Assembly (NCBI GenBank): GCA_029260335.1
Contig: JAJDDL010000085.1
Span: 1 to 6,465, forward strand
DNA: 6,465 nt
Reading direction: 5' to 3'
Source of the DNA: Phycisphaerales bacterium
Lineage (GTDB): Bacteria; Planctomycetota; Phycisphaerae; Phycisphaerales; UBA1924
Position numbers and translations under genes: made by a program. Positions 1-5,932 of the stretch are shown here, piece after piece (the stretch's first letter is position 1; each line of letters opens with the position of its first letter). The notes beneath the pieces are model-generated. The model was given only the letters and a program-made list of their open reading frames with translations, was not told the DNA's origin and made no database searches.

Positions 1-206
1 GCTGGTTATGACTCAGCCATCGAATGCGGACGTCGCGAAAGCATGGACCTGCCGTCTCTCGATTGACCGAGCCTTATCGGCTCTGCGCCTTCGACCGAGA
101 ACCCGAATCTCATGCCCGGTCCCGCCAGTTCCTGTGTGTCAGTTCTGTTGCGCGGTATCTTTGCTCTTGAGGGCATTCCACCCTCCGCGAGCAGAGAGTT
201 AAAGAG
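1..206. other. Non-coding leader upstream of the PEP-CTERM gene
   Basis: I see no convincing gene here. Reading frames on both strands give low-complexity, family-less peptides. The stretch holds a small GC-rich hairpin (GAGCC at 69-73 pairing with GGCTC at 79-83, loop TTATC) and a second one (GAGGG 169-173 with CCCTC 181-185) close to the start codon at 207. TATCTT at 156-161 is a weak -10 candidate, with no acceptable -35 at the right distance. The 69-83 hairpin has no following T-run, so a terminator for an upstream gene cannot be claimed. Confidence 0.5.
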
Positions 207-875
207 ATGATTCACAAGTCCCATGTTTGCGCGATCAGTATCTTGTCAGCCGCGGCGACCATAGCGTCCGCCGACAGTGTCAACATCTCCTTCGACGGTA
301 TCAGCGCCAACTACGGCCGCGGCGTTGATGTCGCCCTGTCTGGCGGCCTCACGTTCGCCGACGGCGATCCCACCAAACGCGTCTGGGCCGGGCAACTCTC
401 TCACACGGTGAACGGAGAGAGCCTGAAGACCTTCTGCACCGAGCTTACCCAGTGGGCGCACTCGGGCGTGTATGACATCATCGAGGTTGCGGGTGCTCCA
501 GCCACCGATCCGATGGGGGCCGGGGCCGCCCAGGCGATCTACCGGCTGTTCAACGCGACCAATGGCGGCGCGGATATCGACTCCAACGACAAGGGAGCGG
601 CGTTCCAAGCTGTCGTCTGGGAGATCGCGTACGACTTCAACATCGGCCTGAGCCTCGGTGCCGGGCGCGTGCAGATCGGCGGTGTGTCCAACACCTGGTT
701 TAACACGTTCAAGCAGTTCGCGATGGATCCGCAGGGCGATGCCTCGCCCAACACGATCGCCTACACCCATGAGCAGTGGCAGGATCAGCTCGGTCCTCGG
801 CCGATTCCCCTGCCGGGCACGGCTGCGATGGGCGTCGTTGGACTTGTGACCTTGGGCTCGCGGCGTCGGCGCTGA
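207..875 (+). CDS. Secreted PEP-CTERM protein with putative Cys-Gln thioester domain
   Basis: This 222-residue protein has a signal peptide at residues 1 to about 22 (basic start, alanine-rich hydrophobic core, cleavage probably near SADS). The C-terminal sorting tag at residues 199-222 consists of PIPLPG, a hydrophobic run TAAMGVVGLVTLG and the basic end SRRRR. That tag is the planctomycete form of PEP-CTERM, known to be handled by an exosortase/archaeosortase-like enzyme, so the protein is probably exported to the cell surface or envelope. The body has TFCTEL (Cys77, the only cysteine of the mature protein) and AFQAVVWEIAYD (Gln134). The contexts aromatic-Cys and hydrophobic-Gln-x-x-hydrophobic-Trp are those of surface thioester domains, where Cys and Gln side chains cross-link. 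The thioester is inferred, not shown. The 57-residue spacing is shorter than I recall for Gram-positive members. ATG 207 was chosen because it opens the signal peptide; the purine-rich AAAGAG lies directly before it. It converges on the SRPBCC gene, 19 bp apart. Confidence 0.85.
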   Translation: MIHKSHVCAISILSAAATIASADSVNISFDGISANYGRGVDVALSGGLTFADGDPTKRVWAGQLSHTVNGESLKTFCTELTQWAHSGVYDIIEVAGAPATDPMGAGAAQAIYRLFNATNGGADIDSNDKGAAFQAVVWEIAYDFNIGLSLGAGRVQIGGVSNTWFNTFKQFAMDPQGDASPNTIAYTHEQWQDQLGPRPIPLPGTAAMGVVGLVTLGSRRRR

Positions 876-894
876 ATCGCCATTCAAAGCGTCG

Positions 895-1347
895 CTAGGC
901 TGAAGCCGAGGCCTGAGAATCAAAGTGGTTGCGGACGTATTGCAAGTGCTGCTCCAGCCCCTTGCGAAACATCCCCTTGAAAACCGGATTCATGAGCCGC
1001 GGCATGAGCTTCATCGCCTTTGCGTCCATCGTGATCTCTAAATCCGTCCCCTCGCCACTCTCGCGCACCGTGAAGAGCGAATCCCAGATTGTCCCATGAC
1101 TTTCGGTCACGATCCGCACGTGATCGTTCTCGACAAGCTCGGTAACTTCCAAGTCCATGGCCATGGACTTGCCTCGAAATGAACGGGTCTCTTGGAACCG
1201 GGTGCCGACGCCCGAGCGCTGGTCGGTGAGGAACTCGACGGACTGGACGCAATCATTCACCTCGGGGAACCGCTCGATATCCGTGACAGCTCGGAACACG
1301 GCGTCCACGGGGGCGTTGATCTGGGCGGACGCGACGACTCGAACCAT
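895..1347 (-). CDS. SRPBCC-fold protein (polyketide cyclase / START-like family)
   Basis: This 150-residue single-domain protein is probably cytoplasmic, with no signal peptide or membrane segment. The start (VASAQINAPVDAVFRAVTDIERFPE, about residues 5-29) is the typical first strand and two short helices of the SRPBCC/START-like fold. It is followed by a GVGTRF strand (46-51), the ELVENDHV turn (70-77), strands LFTVRE and TDLEITMDA (91-109), and a long C-terminal helix (about 117-142). Members bind hydrophobic ligands in a deep cavity, and some act as cyclases or lipid carriers. The ligand here cannot be told from sequence. The ATG at 1347 has a strong Shine-Dalgarno, AAAGGAGA at 1360-1353, about 5 nt upstream, so the start is secure. 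It is transcribed divergently from the AAA+ ATPase across 102 bp. TAGGAT (1374-1369) is a possible -10 without a clear -35. Confidence 0.85.
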   Translation of the reverse strand: MVRVVASAQINAPVDAVFRAVTDIERFPEVNDCVQSVEFLTDQRSGVGTRFQETRSFRGKSMAMDLEVTELVENDHVRIVTESHGTIWDSLFTVRESGEGTDLEITMDAKAMKLMPRLMNPVFKGMFRKGLEQHLQYVRNHFDSQASASA

Positions 1348-1418
1348 TGGATTCTCCTTTGAGCGGGCATCCTAACGGGAGGGAGCGAACCAATCGCGGA
1401 TGGTGGGAGAATCCGGTG
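1345..1418. repeat. 13-bp imperfect inverted repeat flanking a divergent promoter region
   Basis: The arm CATTGGATTCTCC (1345-1357) and the arm GGAGAATCCGGTG (1406-1418) are inverted copies with 11 of 13 positions matching, including nine in a row. They are 48 bp apart and occupy much of the divergent gap between the SRPBCC and AAA+ genes. The left arm covers the start codon and part of the Shine-Dalgarno of the SRPBCC gene. It could be a pair of regulator half-sites, or partly a by-product of ribosome-site composition. The function is inferred. Confidence 0.45.
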
Positions 1419-1437
1419 CGGGGAATCTGCTGCTCGC

Positions 1438-1449
1438 TACACTGATGCA
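1438..1449 (+). promoter_or_regulatory. Candidate -10 box for a leaderless AAA+ mRNA
   Basis: TACACT (1438-1443) fits the relaxed -10 pattern TAnnnT and ends six bases before the ATG at 1450. Transcription would then begin at or next to the start codon. No Shine-Dalgarno-like sequence lies within 15 bases upstream of that ATG, which agrees with a leaderless transcript. No recognisable -35 lies 17 bases upstream. This is a weak call from a short motif. Confidence 0.25.
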
Positions 1450-2937
1450 ATGGACGATCTCGACCGTCTTTGCAATCTCATCCGCGCTCGCCATCCCGGC
1501 ATCCACATGGTCACGAGCGAGGAGCTCGACGCGCTGGACCTTATTCGCGAGGCCTCACGTGTGCAGGACGTGTATCTGTGGCAATGGGACGCCATGGACG
1601 GGCTCACCTCGCCCCTGGATCGACAGAGCGGCGTTATCGAGAACACGCTCCATCCCTCGGCGGCCTGCTCGTGGCTTCTCGACAACGACCGCGGCACCAT
1701 CATCACCCTGCTCGACATCACGGCCCATCTGCATGAACCCGGCGCAACCAGAGCCCTGAGGCGATTGCTCGTGCATGCGTCGGTCGCTGAGAGCACGGTC
1801 ATCGTCGTGGATCATGAGAGCAAGCTGCCCGCAGGGATCGAAGCGTGGATGACGCCCTTTGAGATCGGGCTGCCGACTGATGGGGAGCTGGATGCGATCG
1901 TGCGTCGGGCAATTAAAGCCGCGGATGTTCGCATTGGTGTGGATGCAAAGATCAACTCCGAGGACTACGACCTGATCCTGAAGAACCTGCGCGGGCTCAC
2001 CAAGCGGCAAGCCCGGCAGATTATTCGCGATGTGGTGACTGACGATCAGAGATTCTGTGCCGAGGATCTGAATCACGTGCTCGCGAGCAAGCGTCAGATC
2101 TTCGCGCGCTCAGGAGTCTTGGAGTTTGTTGAGTCACCCGCGACGCTGGATCAGGTCGGGGGCATGGGCAATCTCAAGCGTTGGCTGACCCAACGCGAGA
2201 GCGGGTTCAGCGAGAAGGCCCAGGAGTTTGGGATTGTGCCGCCGAGGGGTGTCTTGCTCTTGGGCGTGCAGGGTGCGGGCAAGAGCTTGTGTTCCAAGGC
2301 GATCGCGACCGCGTGGCAGCGGCCTTTGCTCCGCTTGGATCCGGGCGTGCTCTACGACCGCTTCGTGGGTGAGTCCGAGCGACGGCTGCGCGACGCGCTG
2401 GGCCAGGCCGAGGCAATGGCGCCGGTGGTGCTTTGGATTGATGAGATCGAGAAGGGGTTTGCCAGTGCCGCCGAGCAATCGAACGACGGCGGGCTCAGCC
2501 GTCGGATGTTCGGCACGCTCTTGACGTGGATGCAAGAGCACGAGGCCCCGGTGTTCTTGGTCGCGACGGCGAACGATGTGCAGGCGCTACCGCCGGAGTT
2601 GCTCCGAAAAGGCCGGTTTGATGAGATCTTCTTCATTGACCTGCCGGGCCCGGGGGCTCGTGAGCAGATCTTCAAGACGCACTTAGAGCGGCGCGGGCAG
2701 AAACTTGAGGCGTTTGATCTCGGCGGACTCGTGAGCGCGACCGACGGGTATAGCGGCGCGGAGATTGAACAGGCGGTCGTCTCGGCGTTGCATCAAGCGT
2801 TTGCGACGAAAGAGAATTTGAGCCAGGGCATGGTGGAGAAGGCATTGCGCGAAAGCCCGCCGTTGTCGGTCACGATGCGCGAGCGTATCGACGAGTTGCG
2901 CCGGTGGGCGGACGGTCGATGCGTGCCAGCGGAGTAG
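1450..2937 (+). CDS. Ycf46-like AAA+ ATPase
   Basis: This 495-residue cytoplasmic ATPase has the two-part layout of the Ycf46 family and is about the usual length. Residues 1 to about 215 form the degenerate N-terminal domain. It has the family start LIRARHPGIHMVTSEE, then LLDITAHLHEP with arginine-rich ALRRLL, then VIVVDHESKLP and GLPTDGEL, and lacks a Walker A. Residues about 225-480 are an intact AAA+ module: Walker A GVQGAGKS (272-279), pore-loop-like RFVGESERR (304-312), Walker B VVLWIDEIE (326-334), sensor 1 VATAND (371-376), arginine finger segment LLRKGRFDEIF (384-394) and sensor 2 region GYSGAEIEQA (433-442). All catalytic residues are present, so active ATP hydrolysis is expected. 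Ycf46 of cyanobacteria and plastids is linked to inorganic-carbon use and photosynthesis, but the role in non-phototrophs is unknown. ATG 1450 begins exactly where family members start, despite lacking a ribosome site. No partner gene is adjacent. Confidence 0.9.
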   Translation: MDDLDRLCNLIRARHPGIHMVTSEELDALDLIREASRVQDVYLWQWDAMDGLTSPLDRQSGVIENTLHPSAACSWLLDNDRGTIITLLDITAHLHEPGATRALRRLLVHASVAESTVIVVDHESKLPAGIEAWMTPFEIGLPTDGELDAIVRRAIKAADVRIGVDAKINSEDYDLILKNLRGLTKRQARQIIRDVVTDDQRFCAEDLNHVLASKRQIFARSGVLEFVESPATLDQVGGMGNLKRWLTQRESGFSEKAQEFGIVPPRGVLLLGVQGAGKSLCSKAIATAWQRPLLRLDPGVLYDRFVGESERRLRDALGQAEAMAPVVLWIDEIEKGFASAAEQSNDGGLSRRMFGTLLTWMQEHEAPVFLVATANDVQALPPELLRKGRFDEIFFIDLPGPGAREQIFKTHLERRGQKLEAFDLGGLVSATDGYSGAEIEQAVVSALHQAFATKENLSQGMVEKALRESPPLSVTMRERIDELRRWADGRCVPAE

Positions 2938-2976
2938 AGCGAACGTCGATTCGTCCTATGAGCCAACGAGTCCGAC

Positions 2977-3033
2977 GCGCAAGCAAGGAGGAATGCAACC
3001 GATGCGCAACTGGTGCAATCTCCTCGCTCGCGC
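2977..3033. terminator. Large imperfect hairpin between convergent genes, candidate bidirectional terminator
   Basis: Bases 2977-2990 pair with 3020-3033: 12 of 14 Watson-Crick pairs, including AGGAG with CTCCT and GCGC with GCGC. The two mismatches are A-C on the + strand and become G-U wobbles in minus-strand RNA, so the 14-bp stem is fully paired there. Above it TGCA (2994-2997) can pair with TGCA (3014-3017) across a small internal loop. It sits between the 3' ends of the AAA+ and DUF2071 genes, where a terminator is expected. Neither side has a U-tract, so this is not a textbook intrinsic terminator. An RNA 3'-end protecting structure is an alternative. Confidence 0.4.
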
Positions 3034-3039
3034 TTCCGG

Positions 3040-3053
3040 CTCGTAAAGACGAG
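3040..3053 (-). terminator. Small hairpin just after the DUF2071 stop codon
   Basis: CTCGT (3040-3044) and ACGAG (3049-3053) form a perfect 5-bp stem with a 4-base loop, three bases beyond the TAG that ends the DUF2071 gene. It precedes the larger hairpin on the same transcript. The stem is short and has no U-tract, so its role is uncertain. Confidence 0.2.
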
Positions 3054-3055
3054 AG

Positions 3056-3763
3056 CTACTCCCTCGGAAACACCGCAATCTCAGACCCAACCGCATGCGT
3101 CACATTGATCGGCTCGGCGTCGGACAGTTGTTGCCAGCGTTCGCCGTAGAGTGCCGCGTAATCGACGTCGATCTGATGTGATCGCAAGCGATAGGTATTC
3201 CAGACTGGATGCTGAACGTTGTAGACTAGCGTCCGCCCTTTGCGATCTTGCCCGTACCCCCACGAGTGTTCCTTGAACCAATGCTCAGGAGAATCGTCAT
3301 CCGGACGGTGGGGGGGCTTGGAAGCATGGACTTCCAGTGAGTGCTCGCGACCGCCAAATCGCAAGCGATGAGAGACGGTGATCGAGTCATCGGCTTCGGT
3401 CACGCGACTCTCCATCCGAGCATGCGCATACGGTTCGTTATAGAGCCCCTTGGCAATCCACGCGATCATCCGCTTGGGCACAAACTCACGCACGAAGCAC
3501 ACGCCGCGTCGACCGAACGAATCTCGCACATAGAACCGAAGATTGATCTCCGGGAAGCTCACATATCCCGGCCATCTGACGCCCTTGACGCGTGTATTCA
3601 GGAAATCGAACGCCACGAGTGAGCAACACGCCCAGCCGTGAAATCGATCGAGTTCCATGCCCGCCGGCAAGTGGGGGGTGAGCAGGTCATCGCCCACCGC
3701 GTAGCTCACGAGCACGAGGTTGCGCCACTCGGCGGTCAGGAATGGTCGAGCATCTGCCAACAA
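3056..3763 (-). CDS. YqjF/DUF2071 family protein
   Basis: This 235-residue soluble protein has an unknown biochemical role. It matches the DUF2071 (YqjF-like) family in order: RPFLTAEWRNLVLVSY near the N-terminus, LLTPHLPAGMELD, a GWACCSLVAFDFLNTRV segment, FPEINLRFYVR, GVCFVREFVPKRMIAWIAK, LYNEPY, and the C-terminal EHSWGYGQDRKGRTLVYNV, HPVW, ALYG and AVGSEIAVF. I chose TTG at 3763, with TTG 3760 equally possible. The family starts right before RPFL, and GGGAGA (3772-3767) is well placed as a ribosome site. An earlier in-frame start at 3841 would add 26 unrelated residues and run 61 bases into the upstream lipoprotein gene. The TTG lies 17 bases past the lipoprotein stop, so the gene is the last of a tight unit with the lipoprotein and the ammonia-lyase. 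The domain is complete and I see no damage. Family assignment is firm, function is not. Confidence 0.87.
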   Translation of the reverse strand: MLADARPFLTAEWRNLVLVSYAVGDDLLTPHLPAGMELDRFHGWACCSLVAFDFLNTRVKGVRWPGYVSFPEINLRFYVRDSFGRRGVCFVREFVPKRMIAWIAKGLYNEPYAHARMESRVTEADDSITVSHRLRFGGREHSLEVHASKPPHRPDDDSPEHWFKEHSWGYGQDRKGRTLVYNVQHPVWNTYRLRSHQIDVDYAALYGERWQQLSDAEPINVTHAVGSEIAVFPRE

Positions 3764-3780
3764 GGATCTCCCGGCACATG

Positions 3781-4275
3781 CTACTCGCGATCGCCCATCC
3801 ACACGGCCATGGTGTAAACATCGGCCTTGCCGCGCCGCCATGGATCGAGCACGTAGGCCGGGCGGGTGTACGCGTCGCGATAGAAATCACTGGGCTTGGT
3901 CTCGTCTTTCTCGTACACAAGCACGGCGTGGTGCTCGCCCATCTTGTCGTATTCCTTGTTGATCGCAATCGCTTGCCAGCCCTCGGCTTGGGCCACCGGC
4001 AGCACCGCCTCCAACACGACATCCTGCCACTGATAACACAAGCCCTTGTGTGAATCGTCCAAGACATACACGAGCCCATTGCCAAACCACCCGGCGTGCC
4101 ACACCTCGTCCTCGGATGCCAAGCACGATGTAACTGATTGCTGGTACGCGCCGTAGATCTCAGCAAAGCCAGGGCTGTCGATGGAAGCAGGGTCAAGTCG
4201 TTCGTATGAAGCACACCCGCCGAGCATGATCGCCGGCAGCAACACCTCGATGATCGATCGCAATCGGCCGCTCAC
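3781..4275 (-). CDS. Lipoprotein, possible papain-like cysteine hydrolase fold
   Basis: This 164-residue protein begins with a lipoprotein signal: basic SGRLR, hydrophobic core, and lipobox LGGC with Cys21 as the lipidation site, so it is expected to be anchored in an envelope membrane. I do not recognise a named family. The mature part has GLCYQWQD (Cys80), GEHHAVLVYEKD (His115/His116) and YVLDPWRRG (Asp144). Cys at the head of a helix, His starting a strand and Asp before a Trp on the next strand is the order of papain-like and transglutaminase-like catalytic triads. Hydrolase function is inferred from that pattern only. The start is GTG at 4275, one base after the TAA of the ammonia-lyase gene. 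Its Shine-Dalgarno AGGAGAG lies inside the last codons of that gene, so translation is likely coupled. The DUF2071 gene follows 17 bases after its TAG. A binding-only protein of the same fold is an alternative. Confidence 0.78.
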   Translation of the reverse strand: MSGRLRSIIEVLLPAIMLGGCASYERLDPASIDSPGFAEIYGAYQQSVTSCLASEDEVWHAGWFGNGLVYVLDDSHKGLCYQWQDVVLEAVLPVAQAEGWQAIAINKEYDKMGEHHAVLVYEKDETKPSDFYRDAYTRPAYVLDPWRRGKADVYTMAVWMGDRE

Positions 4276-4276
4276 C

Positions 4277-5791
4277 TTAACTCTCCTGGAATGCCCCCGA
4301 TTCGATCATGCTCGCGATCTGCTCGATATCCGGTGACGGCGGGCGATCGTGATCGAGCGCTGGCACGTGCTTGCGGATCGCCGCGTGCGCTCGCTCCACG
4401 CCATCGCCCGATCGCAAGGGCCGGTGTCCTTCGATCGCTTGGGCTGCGCAGAGCATTTCAATTGCGATAACTCGTCGGGCCAGTTCCAGGCTCCGTTGCG
4501 CCTTCGCGGCACTGCGCGGCCCGAAGCTGTTGTAATCCTCGGTGCCGGCACTTGTGGGGAGGTTGCTCACGCTCGCGGGCGTGCACAGGCCGATGATCTC
4601 ATTGCAACACGCCGCGGCGGTGTACTGCGCGATCATCAATCCCGATTGCAGACCCGGATGGGCCGCCAAGTAGGGGGTGAGCCCGGCTTCGGGATCGCGT
4701 GCGCTGAGCATCAGGTACGTCCGTCGTTCGCTGATGCCTGCGACGTGGGAGATCGCAATCGCGAGCGTGTCGAGCGGGACGGCCAGGGGCATGCCGTGGA
4801 AGTTGCCTGCAGAAACAATCCGAGCCTGCCCATCGACCTCGAGTACGAGCGGGTTGTCGGTGACGGCTCCGAGTTCCAACGCCACCATCTGCTTTACATA
4901 ACTGAGAGCATCCAATGCCGCACCGAGCACCGGAGCCGCGCATCGAATCGAGTAGGGGTCCTGGACGCGCGGGTCGTTCTCGCGATGGCTCTCGAGGATC
5001 TGGCTCCCGGCGAGCTGGCCGCGGATCGCTCGAGCGACCGTCGTCGGGCCATCCTGCCCACGTGCGGCTTGCACCTGCTCGATCAACGGCTCACTCGTCG
5101 CCTTGTTCGCGTCGATCGACATGGCACACGCGACAAACGCACTGTTGAACAACCGCTCGCAATCCTGCACGAGCAACGCACCGCGTACGGCCATCAGATG
5201 CGTGCCGTTGATGAGCGCCAGGCCTTCCTTGGCTTTGAGTGCAATGGGCTCCAGGCCCGCCAGTTTGAGCGCCTCAGCGCCCGGCATCACTCGCCCTTCA
5301 AACCGGGCCTCGCCCTCGCCAATTAACACCAAAGCCGCGTGCGATAGGGGGGCTAAATCGCCCGAGGCGCCGACTGAGCCGACCGAGGGCACAATGGGCG
5401 TCACGCCGGCGTTCACGAGCCCGACGATCCGCTGGGCCAACTCCGGGCGGATGCCCGAGAGCCCTCGGCAGAGCGACGCCGCGAGGATGACGAGCATCCC
5501 CCGCACGATCTCATCGGCCAAGGGCTCGGCCACACCCGCGGCGTGGGATCGCAGCAGATTGTGCTGCAGATCGGTCAGCTCATTGCGGTCTATTCGGGTG
5601 CGGGCAAGCGATCCGAAGCCGGTGTTGATGCCGTAGTGGGCCTCGCCGTCATCGAGCGCGGCTTCCACGATCGCCCGAGACCTAGCCATCGCGTCGATCG
5701 CATTGGAAGCGATCTCCACCCGCTCGGCGTGGCGGGCGACTTGTTCAACGTCGTTGAGAGAGAGAGGCAGAGAGTCGAGCGTCACGGTCAT
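4277..5791 (-). CDS. hutH: Histidine ammonia-lyase-like MIO enzyme (aromatic amino acid lyase family)
   Basis: This 504-residue cytoplasmic enzyme is the full usual length of the family. HAL removes ammonia from L-histidine to give urocanate, using an MIO group made from Ala-Ser-Gly. That triad is at 142-144 in GASGDLAPL, the same numbering as Pseudomonas HAL. Other expected residues are Tyr53 (HYGINTGFG), His83 (RSHAAG, the serine-histidine pair usual for histidine-specific members), Asn195 (LINGTH), and Gln277, Tyr280 and Arg283 (VQDPYSIR). Two motifs differ from classical HAL: the NFHAEP-like loop is NFHGMP (330-335), and the usual NQED motif is GTED (416-419), followed by YNSFG. The catalytic glutamate remains (Glu418). 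Substrate could therefore be histidine or a related aromatic amino acid. ATG 5791 was chosen because family homology starts with MTVTLDSL; a TTG at 5926 would add 45 unrelated residues. No good ribosome site precedes 5791. No hutU, hutI or hutG adjoins; the lipoprotein gene follows by one base. Confidence 0.9.
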   Translation of the reverse strand: MTVTLDSLPLSLNDVEQVARHAERVEIASNAIDAMARSRAIVEAALDDGEAHYGINTGFGSLARTRIDRNELTDLQHNLLRSHAAGVAEPLADEIVRGMLVILAASLCRGLSGIRPELAQRIVGLVNAGVTPIVPSVGSVGASGDLAPLSHAALVLIGEGEARFEGRVMPGAEALKLAGLEPIALKAKEGLALINGTHLMAVRGALLVQDCERLFNSAFVACAMSIDANKATSEPLIEQVQAARGQDGPTTVARAIRGQLAGSQILESHRENDPRVQDPYSIRCAAPVLGAALDALSYVKQMVALELGAVTDNPLVLEVDGQARIVSAGNFHGMPLAVPLDTLAIAISHVAGISERRTYLMLSARDPEAGLTPYLAAHPGLQSGLMIAQYTAAACCNEIIGLCTPASVSNLPTSAGTEDYNSFGPRSAAKAQRSLELARRVIAIEMLCAAQAIEGHRPLRSGDGVERAHAAIRKHVPALDHDRPPSPDIEQIASMIESGAFQES

Positions 5792-5932
5792 GGGGGACTG
5801 TAGGGTGAGGTGCGTTTCTTGCGGGAAGGGATGGCTCTTGGGACCGCCCCTGGCTGTTCCCTGGGAATCTGCAAGGTCCGAGAATCCATGTTCTGTCAAA
5901 CAGGCATCGCTGGCATCGTCAATCAACGGTGG
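5792..5932 (-). promoter_or_regulatory. Gap between monooxygenase and hutH-like gene, candidate promoter
   Basis: This 141-bp stretch upstream of the lyase contains a perfect -35 hexamer TTGACA on the minus strand (5899-5894). The sequence 16-19 bases further on offers only weak -10 candidates (CCTTGC or TTGCAG). A dyad, TTCCC-T-GGGAA (5857-5867), lies about where transcription would begin and could be an operator. No terminator with a U-tract is seen after the monooxygenase stop, so read-through from that gene is also possible. The promoter call is tentative. Confidence 0.28.
5857..5867. repeat. 11-bp palindrome upstream of the hutH-like gene
   Basis: TTCCC-T-GGGAA is a perfect dyad around a single central base. 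It lies 27 bases beyond the TTGACA element and about 65 bases before the lyase start. The position would suit a repressor site, but an 11-bp palindrome can arise by chance in this G+C range. Confidence 0.25.

Noticed and set aside
1..130. c-di-GMP-I (GEMM) riboswitch, suggested by GCGAAAGCATGGACCT
   Set aside because: I could not place the paired P1/P2 and P3 stems or the conserved closing GGGUUACC-like strand. A covariance-model search would settle it.
868..881. Terminator GGCG/CGCC between the PEP-CTERM and SRPBCC genes
   Set aside because: Only a 4-bp stem overlapping the stop codon with no T-run; too weak to call.
246..923. 225-codon minus-strand open frame opposite the PEP-CTERM gene
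   Set aside because: Arginine-rich, low-complexity peptide with no family resemblance. The + strand protein has a signal peptide, a sorting tag and conserved motifs, so this is an antisense shadow of high-G+C codons.
1555..2076. 173-codon minus-strand open frame inside the AAA+ gene
   Set aside because: It is antisense to a protein matching the Ycf46 family over its whole length; the peptide shows no motif.
2961..3040. Integron attC site, suggested by an intergenic imperfect inverted repeat
   Set aside because: No GTTRRRY / RYYYAAC core sites at the ends of the repeat, and no cassette or integrase nearby.
2993..3046. 17-codon + strand ORF after a perfect AAGGAGGA
   Set aside because: The ribosome-site-like string is one arm of the 2977-3033 hairpin, its spacing to the first ATG is too short, and the peptide has no features. 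A chance ORF is more likely.
4349..5326. 325-codon + strand open frame inside the lyase gene
   Set aside because: It lies entirely antisense to the well-supported MIO lyase, has no recognisable domain, and is explained by codon bias.
5792..5926. N-terminal extension of the lyase from TTG 5926
   Set aside because: The 45 extra residues are unlike the family, which begins at MTVTLDSL; with ATG 5791 the Ser of the MIO triad also falls at the classical position 143.
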